34,416 bases of DNA from the NCBI GenBank assembly GCA_018238825.1, contig JABCSP010000002.1, positions 1-34,416 of the forward strand. The letters are read 5' to 3'. The translations under genes were made by a program, and so were the position numbers. A model generated the notes under the pieces. That model saw only the letters and a list, made by a program, of their open reading frames with translations. It ran no database searches and was not told the origin of the DNA. The stretch is from Candidatus Thorarchaeota archaeon. GTDB lineage: Archaea > Asgardarchaeota > Thorarchaeia > Thorarchaeales > Thorarchaeaceae. Shown here one piece after another: positions 1 to 6,879 of this stretch (its first letter is position 1; each line of letters starts with the position of its first letter).

Positions 1-703
1 CTGCTCTTGTTGCCAAGTTTACAGCTCCAACTAGATTCATTGCAGCATCTGATGATGGACGGTCAGATGATCTTTGAGACCCTACAAGAACAACAGGGAC
101 TGGGAGATTTTGAAGTGCAAAGGATAGGGCTGCAGAAGTGAATCCAAGTGTGTCAGTGCCATGAGCGATTACAACACCATCAGTACCGGTCTTTATCTCA
201 GAGGCAACTTTACGAGCAATTTTCGTCCAATCAGTTGGTGCAATGTTCTCAGATAGTACACTCATAATCACTTTTGCATGAACATTGGCATAATTTCTGA
301 GTTCGGGGACCGTATCATAGAGATCTTGTGCAGAAAGTGCTGGATTTACTGCACCGGTGCGATAATCGACTTTGCTAGCAATAGTACCGCCTGTACTCAA
401 AATAGAAACCCTGGGTAAGTTCTTTTTCTCCATAGATTCCTCAACCTTTGTAGTTCGTTTTCGAGCGCCACCTTTGATTCGGCGAATGGTAGATTCTTGA
501 TTTAGTCGAAGTCCAATGTTGTAACCACTATCAAGTTTGATAATGATATGAACAGCATCACTGCCAACCTGACTTCGGGGCATAAGAACCCCAGTGAATT
601 CTTCTCCATCCTTTGTGATACTGATTGTATCACCAACCTGTATCTTTGACAGAGATAGCTTCTCCAGAACCAGACCACTATAACCCGAATCATCTAGACT
701 CAA
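1..703 (-). CDS. gatD: Glu-tRNA(Gln) amidotransferase subunit D (N-terminal part, cut by the window edge)
   Basis: GatD is the asparaginase-like subunit of the archaeal GatDE complex. It releases ammonia from glutamine so that GatE can convert Glu-tRNA(Gln) to Gln-tRNA(Gln). About 234 residues are visible. Residues 1-85 form the small N-terminal domain typical of GatD and absent from plain asparaginases. The asparaginase domain follows, with the nucleophile motif STGGTIAS near residues 103-110, then AHGTDTLGFTSAALSFAL (the second active-site Thr-Asp) and VGSQRSSDRPSSDAAMNL near 208-224. The start is TTG at 703: the codon just before it is an in-frame TAA, and GGTGAGG lies a few bases upstream. 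The C-terminus runs off the left edge, so the presence of gatE next door cannot be judged. Confidence 0.95.
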   Translation of the reverse strand, partial: MSLDDSGYSGLVLEKLSLSKIQVGDTISITKDGEEFTGVLMPRSQVGSDAVHIIIKLDSGYNIGLRLNQESTIRRIKGGARKRTTKVEESMEKKNLPRVSILSTGGTIASKVDYRTGAVNPALSAQDLYDTVPELRNYANVHAKVIMSVLSENIAPTDWTKIARKVASEIKTGTDGVVIAHGTDTLGFTSAALSFALQNLPVPVVLVGSQRSSDRPSSDAAMNLVGAVNLATRA

Positions 704-777
704 TTAATTCCTCACCTTCGAGTTATGGCTCAAAGATGAAAGCTATGTCATAAAGGCTTCGTCAGATATGGTAGAAT

Positions 778-1341
778 CTATATAATTCCAAAAATAACCA
801 ATAATCCAAATAGTATGAAGATAATCCCGACTACTCGTTTAACAGCTTTAATCGGAATTCGTTCAGCTATACTCTCACCAGCAAGAACTGCAATTGAGTT
901 TATGATGAAGAAACCGATGATAGCTCCTATGAAAATCATGAGTGGGAATGCTGATTGAGCTGCGAGTGCGAGTGTTGCTATCTGACTTTTATCCCCAAGT
1001 TCAGCTAGTAAAACAAGAGAGAACATCCCAAAGAGTGTTCCTGGATTGTCGCATGTATCTACAGTTTCTGAATCTGATTTAACCAATGTGAAAATACCCA
1101 GAGTCAAGAACAAGAATCCAGATACATATGTTATGATTTCTACAGGTAATGTTGTAGACAAAATGAAACCAATGATGACTGCAATGACAGAAGATGTAGC
1201 AAGAGCTATCATAGTGGCAAGAAGTACCAGCTTGGGCTGACGATATTGAGCACTCAAACACATAACGGTGAGCATAGTTTTGTCACCTAATTCCATCAGT
1301 AAAATCAAACCCGCAGATGAAATCAGTGCTTGGAGTGGCAT
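778..1341 (-). CDS. GDT1/TMEM165 (UPF0016) family membrane cation transporter
   Basis: The 187-residue protein is two homologous halves of three membrane segments. Each half carries the family signature E-x-G-D-(K/R)-(S/T): ELGDKTMLTV near residue 17 and ELGDKSQIATLAL near residue 114. These acidic motifs line the cation site. Characterised relatives (yeast Gdt1, human TMEM165, bacterial MntX/MneA) exchange Mn2+ or Ca2+ for protons, so a role in manganese or calcium export is likely; the ion cannot be read from sequence. Length is normal for a prokaryotic fused member. It ends 74 bp before gatD on the same strand, so the two may be cotranscribed. Confidence 0.9.
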   Translation of the reverse strand: MPLQALISSAGLILLMELGDKTMLTVMCLSAQYRQPKLVLLATMIALATSSVIAVIIGFILSTTLPVEIITYVSGFLFLTLGIFTLVKSDSETVDTCDNPGTLFGMFSLVLLAELGDKSQIATLALAAQSAFPLMIFIGAIIGFFIINSIAVLAGESIAERIPIKAVKRVVGIIFILFGLLVIFGII

Positions 1342-1400
1342 AATGTAGCATGCATCCCATTCTTGTTTTAGAAGTTAGCATAAGGTCTCATACTGGTGTG

Positions 1401-1522
1401 TGGTGCGGGAGGCGAGCTTCGAACTCGCGGACTCCTACGAGAGCGGATAGCTTCTCTACATGACCCCGTAATTTCATGTGATCTTAAGTCCGCCGCCTTT
1501 GACCTGGCTTGGCTACTCCCGC
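1401..1522 (-). tRNA. tRNA-Leu (anticodon TAA) with a 34-nt intron
   Basis: Reading the minus strand, the acceptor arms GCGGGAG and CTCCCGC pair, followed by discriminator A and an encoded CCA (1401-1403). The anticodon arm GCGGA-CTTAAGA-TCCGC gives anticodon TAA. A long variable arm (CTCTCGTAGGAG) and T-loop TTCGAAG are present, as expected of a type II leucine tRNA. The arm is interrupted by about 34 nt (1449-1482), placed after base 37, the canonical archaeal position for splicing at a bulge-helix-bulge. Confidence 0.93.
1449..1482 (-). other. Canonical (37/38) intron in tRNA-Leu
   Basis: Removing these bases restores a perfect 5-bp anticodon stem with a 7-nt loop. Because AT occurs at both junctions, the exact cut can slide by a few bases. 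The intron has no room for an ORF. Confidence 0.85.
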
Positions 1523-1577
1523 AGATATTGCCAGTCAGCAGGGACTTGCTTATCTATATTGTAGGTGTCTAGGAAGA

Positions 1578-1687
1578 TGGTGGGCCGCGCCGGATTTGAA
1601 CCAGCGACCTTCGATTCCAATGAGCTCAAGGCTCGTTTGGATTCTCGGTGTAAGCGAGACATCATAGCCGGGCTAGACTAGCGGCCC
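1578..1687 (-). tRNA. tRNA-Val (anticodon TAC) with a 32-nt intron outside the anticodon loop
   Basis: On the minus strand, acceptor arms GGGCCGC and GCGGCCC pair, with discriminator A and an encoded CCA (1578-1580). The anticodon arm TCTCG-CTTACAC-CGAGA is intact and gives TAC (Val). The T arm is GCTGG-TTCAAAT-CCGGC. Between the anticodon stem and the short variable loop lie 32 extra bases (about 1613-1644), an intron in a non-canonical position. Confidence 0.92.
1613..1644 (-). other. Non-canonical intron in tRNA-Val (3' side of the anticodon stem / variable-loop border)
   Basis: The intron folds on itself: TCCAA pairs with TTGGA and GAGC with GCTC. A GAA repeat at both junctions lets the cut slide over three bases (about positions 41-45 in tRNA numbering). 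Splicing such sites generally needs an endonuclease tolerant of relaxed bulge-helix-bulge motifs. Confidence 0.82.
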
Positions 1688-1724
1688 CTAAGTTCAGGCT
1701 CTAGATAATACAATAAAAAGTTGC

Positions 1725-2399
1725 TTACCTGTGATATCCAGTGATGTGTACTTCTTGACGTGAGTCAGCTAAGTGAATGCTTTGAACTTCTTCGAAGCCA
1801 AAATTGGTAACTGATTCTAATAACTGTAATACAATAGTAGGATTGTCTGTTTTAAAGGCAGCAACAAGACAACCGCCTTTCTTTAATAGTCCAGAAAACC
1901 GCGAAATCAGTTTCAGAGTCCCATCTTTATCAGTGGTAACATCAACAAGAAGAAGATCAAGACTACCTTCATCGATTATTACTGAAGGGTCAATAGTGAA
2001 TGCATCATCGAAGAGTACAGAAATTTGAGAATGAGATTCAGCTAGTTTGATTAAGTCTTCTGAAAATCTTCGAGCGATTTCGATTCCAATTGCTGTTGCA
2101 CCTTTATCATTAAGATATGAAAGAAAACCACCGGCTGAACTGCCAATATCAAGAGCTATGCATGGATTTGTTACAAGATTACCTTCTAGCAACTCATCAA
2201 TTTCTTTGAGTTTATGATATCCCATTGGCATATCTACATAATCTGATGAAAATTTGATGTCTTCTTTTCCGCTTACCTTTGTTGAAGGTTTGCACGGTTT
2301 CCCATTAACAGTGACCAGGCCTTCTTTGATAGCCCTCTTAGCAACTTGTCGTGATGAAGAATGACCGTTTTCGACTAGCCATACATCAAGCCTAGGCAT
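1725..2399 (-). CDS. TlyA-family RNA 2'-O-methyltransferase (S4 domain + FtsJ-like domain)
   Basis: The first ~60 residues (MPRLDVWLVENG..SSRQVAKRAIKEGLVTVNGK) are an S4 RNA-binding domain. The rest is a Rossmann methyltransferase with SAM motif ALDIGSSAGGFLSYL near residue 82, as in TlyA rRNA methyltransferases (FtsJ/RrmJ superfamily). The ATG at 2399 is chosen because it overlaps the stop of the upstream DUF2110 gene (ATGCCTAG), implying translational coupling, and GAGGCGAG precedes it. A TTG five codons further upstream is possible but has a poorly spaced Shine-Dalgarno. The RNA target in this organism is unknown; bacterial TlyA modifies 16S and 23S rRNA. Confidence 0.88.
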   Translation of the reverse strand: MPRLDVWLVENGHSSSRQVAKRAIKEGLVTVNGKPCKPSTKVSGKEDIKFSSDYVDMPMGYHKLKEIDELLEGNLVTNPCIALDIGSSAGGFLSYLNDKGATAIGIEIARRFSEDLIKLAESHSQISVLFDDAFTIDPSVIIDEGSLDLLLVDVTTDKDGTLKLISRFSGLLKKGGCLVAAFKTDNPTIVLQLLESVTNFGFEEVQSIHLADSRQEVHITGYHR

Positions 2400-3156
2400 T
2401 AAGACTCGCCTCAATCTCCTTTGGAATGAATAGATGCATAGGGATGCCCCTTAGTTTTGGTCCAATTGCTGCAATAATTCCTGATGCACGGGTACTTCTT
2501 TTACATTGTAATGCATGCTCGAACTTCCCAAGTTCTTCAAACTCGTAGATATCTTCTAGATGATGTGACTTCCTCAGCGCGATTTCAATCATATTATAAT
2601 CAGCGCCGAACACCAGAAGTCTTTCATGATCGTCGTGTAGCCATTCTTCGAAACGAGTCAAGGTATCCTGTCCTAGTTCGCCTTCTATCTTGTTAGATTT
2701 TCTATCAACACTGGTTATTTTCACATCAACTGGGAAGTTATCAACAAGAACTAGTGATTTTGCAATGGTCCGCAATGGTTTCTTAATGCTAAACTGGTCT
2801 CGGAGACGATGAAGAGGAATTAAGACATCAACCCTCTTTGGACCTGTAGCTGCAATGTCCACATAGAGACCGTATCCAACCTTTCCTACTTCTAAGAAAG
2901 ACCCAGGAACATTGGCACCTTCTTTCACATTCTCAAGACGTACTGATGCACCATATTCCTTGACTAGGTAATTAATTGCAAATTCTGAATCTTGTCCTTC
3001 AAAACTCAGCGAGAGATGTCCTCTCTGGTCTGTTCTAAAACGCGCCAAACGAACATCCAACTCACCTATCATCGAAGTGACATCAGATTTTACTACATCA
3101 AGTAGGTATTTCCGTTTTTTTCCATACGCTCTTGAAAATAGGGTTACTGTCTTCAA
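2392..3156 (-). CDS. DUF2110 family protein (archaeal, linked to TFE)
   Basis: This 254-residue soluble protein matches my recollection of the archaeal family DUF2110, commonly encoded just downstream of TFE, as here. Visible features are an N-terminal half of short alternating strands, a middle segment GSFLEVGKVGYGLYVDIAATGPKRVDVLIPL that looks beta-barrel-like, and a basic C-terminal part. No catalytic motif is evident and the function is unknown. The gene lies 79 bp downstream of TFE and overlaps tlyA by 8 bp, so TFE-DUF2110-TlyA is probably one transcript. Confidence 0.75.
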   Translation of the reverse strand: MKTVTLFSRAYGKKRKYLLDVVKSDVTSMIGELDVRLARFRTDQRGHLSLSFEGQDSEFAINYLVKEYGASVRLENVKEGANVPGSFLEVGKVGYGLYVDIAATGPKRVDVLIPLHRLRDQFSIKKPLRTIAKSLVLVDNFPVDVKITSVDRKSNKIEGELGQDTLTRFEEWLHDDHERLLVFGADYNMIEIALRKSHHLEDIYEFEELGKFEHALQCKRSTRASGIIAAIGPKLRGIPMHLFIPKEIEASLNA

Positions 3157-3235
3157 TTTGGAGCCTCTTTCTTTTGTTTCATACGTATTGCTAAGTACCT
3201 TTTGTAAGAAATGGGGTGTATCAAAATTAGTTGGT

Positions 3236-3757
3236 CTATGATAATGCTTCGAGATCAGCTTTGAGTTCCTCTACGCGTTTTCTGAGAAATGAGATAGCTT
3301 TAGCATTGTCAACAAACTCAAGCTGTCCATTGCAGGTTGGACATCTAAATGACAAATTCATAGCTTCTTCAAAAGGAACTGGTGAAGAATCACGGTTTAC
3401 GCAAGAATACAGATCATTATTACTTTCATGTTCGAGTCTTTGTTCAAGTAGATTCAGCACCATTCGTTTCTTTCGATTGACTAGAGCCTGAGCTTTCTTT
3501 GGGTCAATTTTCCAGTAATAAAGAAACCATCCCGTATTCACATCACGAATTCTTCGATATGAAGCAAGATGATTGTCATGAAGTTTGTATAAAATCCTAC
3601 GGACAATATTCAGCTTAAGGTCAGTTTTTGTGGCAATCTCTTCATCGGTTGTTTCTTCTGCATTTACAAGAACTGTAGAAACGTCAACACCTTCTTTTCC
3701 TGAAATCTCTTCTACTACTAGACGAAAGAGATCATGATTGAAGTTAGTATGTACCAT
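3236..3757 (-). CDS. tfe: Transcription initiation factor TFE, alpha subunit
   Basis: TFE alpha is the archaeal counterpart of TFIIE alpha. It binds RNA polymerase and promoter DNA and helps open the DNA. The 173-residue protein has an N-terminal winged helix (about residues 5-85, with TTDEEIATKTDLKLNIVRRILYKLHDNHLASYRRI) joined by a coiled linker to a C-terminal zinc-ribbon region (residues 117-148) and a short helical tail. The ribbon looks degenerate: ligands C119, C139 and C142 are present, but where the family normally has a second Cys of the first knuckle there is Arg122 (CVNR). The promoter is probably at 3837-3873. Confidence 0.92.
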   Translation of the reverse strand: MVHTNFNHDLFRLVVEEISGKEGVDVSTVLVNAEETTDEEIATKTDLKLNIVRRILYKLHDNHLASYRRIRDVNTGWFLYYWKIDPKKAQALVNRKKRMVLNLLEQRLEHESNNDLYSCVNRDSSPVPFEEAMNLSFRCPTCNGQLEFVDNAKAISFLRKRVEELKADLEALS

Positions 3758-3836
3758 TTGACGAAATCACCCAGTGTAATAGATGGCCAGTCGACTGAAA
3801 TCTATATCACAGTCAAAATATCCGCAGTCGAAATGT

Positions 3837-3873
3837 GTTATATTAGTATATACTACTGCACTCTATATAAGCC
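3837..3873 (-). promoter_or_regulatory. Probable TATA elements for the TFE-DUF2110-TlyA transcript
   Basis: Read on the minus strand, two TATA-like stretches occur: CTTATATAG (about 3863-3872) and GTATATACTAATATAA (about 3840-3855). They lie 80-115 bp upstream of the TFE start, in the only gap before the MBF1 gene. Which one is used is not clear from sequence. Confidence 0.45.
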
Positions 3874-3939
3874 ATGTTCTTGTATTCAGTGAGCTCAAAC
3901 ACCAATATTAGTGTCATACTTTAGCTGATTTCACTGTGT

Positions 3940-4533
3940 TTATTCGTCATCCCGACGTGCCTTCTGTGACATCTTCTTTTTGACAATTACTCTATCGCCA
4001 AGCGTGGGTCCTGCAGCACCAAGTTGAGTTTTACCTACCTTTATTGGAACTGTCCCAAGGGGTTCAAGTAATGAGATTTCTAATTCACGTTCGAGACCTC
4101 GGATTGTTTTCTCAGTAGGTTTTTGACGTCCAGACTCTACAGATTTCAGTGTCGAAATACTCTCGCCGATTTTTTGCGCTAATTCGTCTTGGCTCATGTT
4201 CTTTTTCTGCCGTGCAGATCGAATAGTTTTTGCATATTCTTCGATGAGTTCCATATTATCAAGACGTATACCAGAAGCCTTCCGAGGTTTAGGTCTGGGT
4301 CTTGGTTTTGATACTGGAGATGATTGGTGCATACGTGGTGCTGTCTGGGGTTCTGGTGATCCCATCCAAGATGCACGGTGCCTTGGTTGAGAAGTTGATT
4401 TTTGGGTTGATTCACTGGAAGAATGTCCAAATTTCGATGCACATTCAGGGCAAACAAGCATTGATGCTCCTTCAATCACGACATCTCTGCCGCGACTTTT
4501 CATGCTTCTGCCACATAATTCACAACTAGGCAA
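3940..4533 (-). CDS. mbf1: Multiprotein bridging factor 1 homologue (zinc ribbon + XRE-type HTH)
   Basis: Archaeal MBF1 has an N-terminal zinc ribbon, here CELCGR...CPECASKFG with four Cys. A low-complexity linker (about residues 45-95, rich in Ser, Pro and basic residues) follows, then a Cro/XRE helix-turn-helix (EYAKTIRSARQKKNMSQDELAQKIGESISTLKSVESGRQKPTEKTIRGLERELEI spans it), as in eukaryotic MBF1. Archaeal MBF1 has been linked to transcription and to the small ribosomal subunit. I prefer the TTG at 4533, which gives MPSCELCGR and has GAGGG seven bases upstream. A TTG at 4551 would add six residues. The linker is longer than usual. Confidence 0.88.
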   Translation of the reverse strand: MPSCELCGRSMKSRGRDVVIEGASMLVCPECASKFGHSSSESTQKSTSQPRHRASWMGSPEPQTAPRMHQSSPVSKPRPRPKPRKASGIRLDNMELIEEYAKTIRSARQKKNMSQDELAQKIGESISTLKSVESGRQKPTEKTIRGLERELEISLLEPLGTVPIKVGKTQLGAAGPTLGDRVIVKKKMSQKARRDDE

Positions 4534-4551
4534 GTAAATTCCCTCTTTCAA

Positions 4552-4934
4552 TTGATGAATACTGAACAGGGATTGATAAAGATTTCAGTTGAACCGAAAC
4601 AAAGTACATTGGAAGATTTCAAAACCTATTGTATGTTGTAGGTTACTAAATCATTCTATTTGGAGGTGAGGGGAACACTTTCCGAGGGCGACCGCGTTTT
4701 CTTGGCATTACATACTCCTGTAGGAAATATTAACTCTTATTTCTTGCGGGTACTTTGAACTCACTACTATTGACAATATCCGTTTCTCCTTTGAAATAGC
4801 GCCATTATTTTCATATCAAACATTCATCTAATTAATTAGCTTGGTAACTTTATATATCGTTCTACAGAGTTATTGTACGAGTACATAACCAATCTTGGGA
4901 ACAAGAAAGGGAGTGAACTCGACTGGCTCAAGAG
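4552..4934. other. Intergenic stretch between mbf1 and the TnpB element
   Basis: This gap holds a 20-codon reading frame with an AT-hook-like sequence (4646-4708, listed separately), A/T-rich stretches, and the first copy of a 14-bp repeat containing a TATA box (4846-4859). Nothing else coding is visible. The transposon's left boundary may lie within its right half. Confidence 0.5.
4646..4708 (-). CDS. Possible 20-residue AT-hook microprotein or gene remnant
   Basis: An ATG at 4708 with AGGAG six bases upstream opens a frame coding for MPRKRGRPRKVF..., 20 residues before TAG. KRGRPRK is a textbook AT-hook core (basic residues around GRP), which binds the minor groove of AT-rich DNA. The good ribosome-binding site and the motif favour a real product or the stub of a longer gene, but such a short frame can arise by chance. 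Confidence 0.3.
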   Translation of the reverse strand: MPRKRGRPRKVFPSPPNRMI

Positions 4935-4957
4935 ATGGGTCAGAACTTTATATATCG
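4846..4957 (+). repeat. Direct repeat AACTTTATATATCG (4846-4859 and 4944-4957)
   Basis: Two exact 14-bp copies stand 98 bp apart just upstream of the tnpB reading frame. Each contains a TATA-box-like TTTATATAT. They could be tandem promoters or a small duplication made on insertion. Confidence 0.6.
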
Positions 4958-4964
4958 CAGGCGA

Positions 4965-6636
4965 ATGATAATGGCACAATCCAAGGGTGTTACAATCTCG
5001 GTAAAGGTCCCAATCAATTGGGCATCTATGACCGAGAGGACTAAGCAGAAGCTTAGTCAGACCGTTGGACGAGACTCAAGAATCATCCGTGCATATCTTG
5101 GTATTATTGAACAACATGAAGACGAGTTGTTAACAGGCAAGAACAAAGATAAAATTGATGACACCAATCTATCGAAATTGACGATGACCTCAAAAAAGGT
5201 CAAGTCGGGAGACGAACAAAGAACTAGTGTTCTGCATGACTTCAAGGTTCGTTTTCCACGAATCTCTCAAAACGAAATGACAGATTGTAGAAAGACCTCT
5301 GTTGCACATTATGAAAGCTATCTAAAACTAAAGAAAAATGGTAGAAAGGTTTCACGACCATCTTCCATTAGTTCCAGCAGGAGAATCCCACGTTGGACTT
5401 TTACAAGGATGTTTAGGATAGTTAAGAGTGAAACAACTGTATTAAACTGGTGGTTGGATATTAGAAACTCACTTGACTCTGTACAAGAGGGTCGACCAAT
5501 CCACGATCGGACTCTAATTCCCCTCAAAATGTCCCCCTTTCATCTTAACCAAATTGGTCGGGGTGAGGTAAAGGCATTACAATTATTCACTGATAAGGAG
5601 AAGAAATGGTGGGTAACATTTGCTGTCCGGCTTACCAACATTGAAGTTCAAGAGAATACTCTCCCAATCGCGATTCTTGGTATTGAGAAGGCTGCTTGTT
5701 CATCTCTTCTTACTCCTGAGAAGACAAGAGAGGTCCGATACTTCCTTCAGACAGATAAGGTAACGGTCATTAAGAAGTACGACAGGCTTGTTGCTGACCT
5801 CCAGAGAGAGATGAATACTCGGAGAAACAATGGACAATCATACAATAGGGTTGCTGAGAAACTTCGTCGATTACGTGCGAAACGAGAGTGTGTTGCTAAG
5901 GAGTATGATAGGGTTCTTGTCCGTCAAATTCTTGACTATGTTGAAGAACTATCCAAGAAATACACACTCTATGTTGCCATTGGTCGCCTGAAAAAATATC
6001 CGAATACGTGCAAGAAAAGGAAACTACCGGGGGCGAAGGTTTCGAGGAATGATACACTCCTGAGCCTTTGCTCGAATAACAAACAGTCTGAAGCATGGAC
6101 TTGCTCAGCAAGGTTGGAAGGTCGATGGAAAGGATGCTCGATTCCGAGCTGTTCCTGAAGGATGGACCTCCATCATGTGCTGGAAGTGTGGTGCTAAAGG
6201 GAAGAGACCTAGGCAGAACTATTTCCATTGTCCATCTTGTGGTCTCAAGCTGAATGCTGATAGAAATGGTAGTATCAATATTGCTGCACGTATGCTTACG
6301 CTCACAAAGTCACTGCACTCTGTGAGAGGACTAGGTTTGTGGACTAGGGCCTTGGATAAGACTCGACGTGCGCCACTGAAAGCCCGAAAGAAGAAATCTT
6401 CTTCCAAAGGGAAGTCCTTATTCTCTAAAAAGGAACTTACATCAGGTTCCGGAGAGTCCGCGGCTGTTCACTTTGTCCAATCGGACCTTGTCAGTTTCAG
6501 TGATGGAACTGGTAAGAGTGATAATGATCCTGCCGTGGTAAATACTGTGGAAACGCTCACTGTCGTTGGATGTGATGTGCCAACATCAGTACAGGAGAAA
6601 GAAGCCAAGACTTCAGGAGGGATTCCATCCCGATGA
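4965..6636 (+). pseudogene. tnpB: tnpB-like RNA-guided nuclease gene, broken by a frameshift, a stop codon and loss of the first catalytic Asp
   Basis: The 5' frame runs to 6158 and the 3' frame to 6636; together they make one TnpB. The N-terminal part (MTERTKQKLSQTVGRDSRIIRAYLG..., then FHLNQIGRGEVKALQLFTDKEKKWWV) and the C-terminal zinc finger (CWKCGAKGKRPRQNYFHCPSCGLKLNADRNGSINIA) are family-typical. Dropping one A from the A6 run at 5991-5996 restores the expected LKNIRIRARKGNYRGRRFRGMIHS. The next codon in that frame is TGA (6061-6063) where Trp is expected. At the first RuvC motif, where TnpB has LGIDLGI, this copy reads AILGIEKAA (codons 246-254), so the Asp is gone. The second RuvC position is AIGRLKNIR, with Gly instead of Glu. 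The third (ADRNGSINIA) is kept. The start is uncertain: ATG at 4935, 4965 or 4971. Confidence 0.85.
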
Positions 6637-6662
6637 ATGTCGACAAAGCTCTTGCTAAGTTT

Positions 6663-6682
6663 AGCATTTTTTCGAAAATGCT
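6663..6682. repeat. Perfect 8-bp hairpin with a TTCG loop downstream of tnpB
   Basis: AGCATTTT-TTCG-AAAATGCT is a perfect inverted repeat 26 bp after the tnpB stop. It may be the right-end hairpin or part of the omega RNA of the element, or a terminator. The rest of 6637-6836 shows no gene. Confidence 0.6.
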
Positions 6683-6836
6683 GGATGGTGGCGACACTGG
6701 CAGGAGAAGGGTGGAACACGGAAGTATCTTCCAGTTGATGGTTCACTCACCACATTGAAAGCTACAGATTAGTGATAAAGATTACCGCGCGCGTACATAC
6801 TAATTCTAATCTGAAAAATTAGACCATCAAAGTAAG

Positions 6837-6844
6837 CCTTAAAT
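6837..6844 (+). promoter_or_regulatory. Likely TATA element of the PAN gene
   Basis: CCTTAAATC lies about 40 bp upstream of the TTG start at 6880, which would put the transcript start close to the GAGGTG ribosome-binding site at 6867-6872. This is the best A/T-rich candidate in the gap, but the match is modest. Confidence 0.35.
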
Positions 6845-6879
6845 CGTTACCAGAGAATCAAGTCCTGAGGTGCCACTTA

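Larger units (their letters stand above)
4846..6771 (+). mobile_element. Decayed IS200/IS605-superfamily (IS1341-like) TnpB-only element, ends approximate
   Basis: The element consists of a broken tnpB and flanking non-coding DNA, with no tnpA transposase gene nearby. It sits between mbf1 (minus) and PAN (plus). The right flank has a strong hairpin (6663-6682) of the kind found at IS605 right ends and in their omega RNA. Exact ends cannot be set by eye, since these elements make no target duplication. Confidence 0.6.

Noticed and set aside
502..693. A 63-codon frame on the minus strand
   Set aside because: It lies in another frame of gatD, whose protein motifs are unambiguous.
1826..1832. 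GTAATAC in the tlyA gene as part of the site family
   Set aside because: It is isolated, has only a weak phased neighbour and is 7.6 kb from the main field; expected by chance.
6175..6636. A separate 153-residue zinc-finger protein gene
   Set aside because: It is the out-of-frame C-terminal part of the broken tnpB; removing one A at 5991-5996 joins the two frames.
4965..6636. Programmed frameshifting in tnpB
   Set aside because: A second lesion (in-frame TGA) follows within 70 bp and the catalytic Asp is missing, so decay is simpler.
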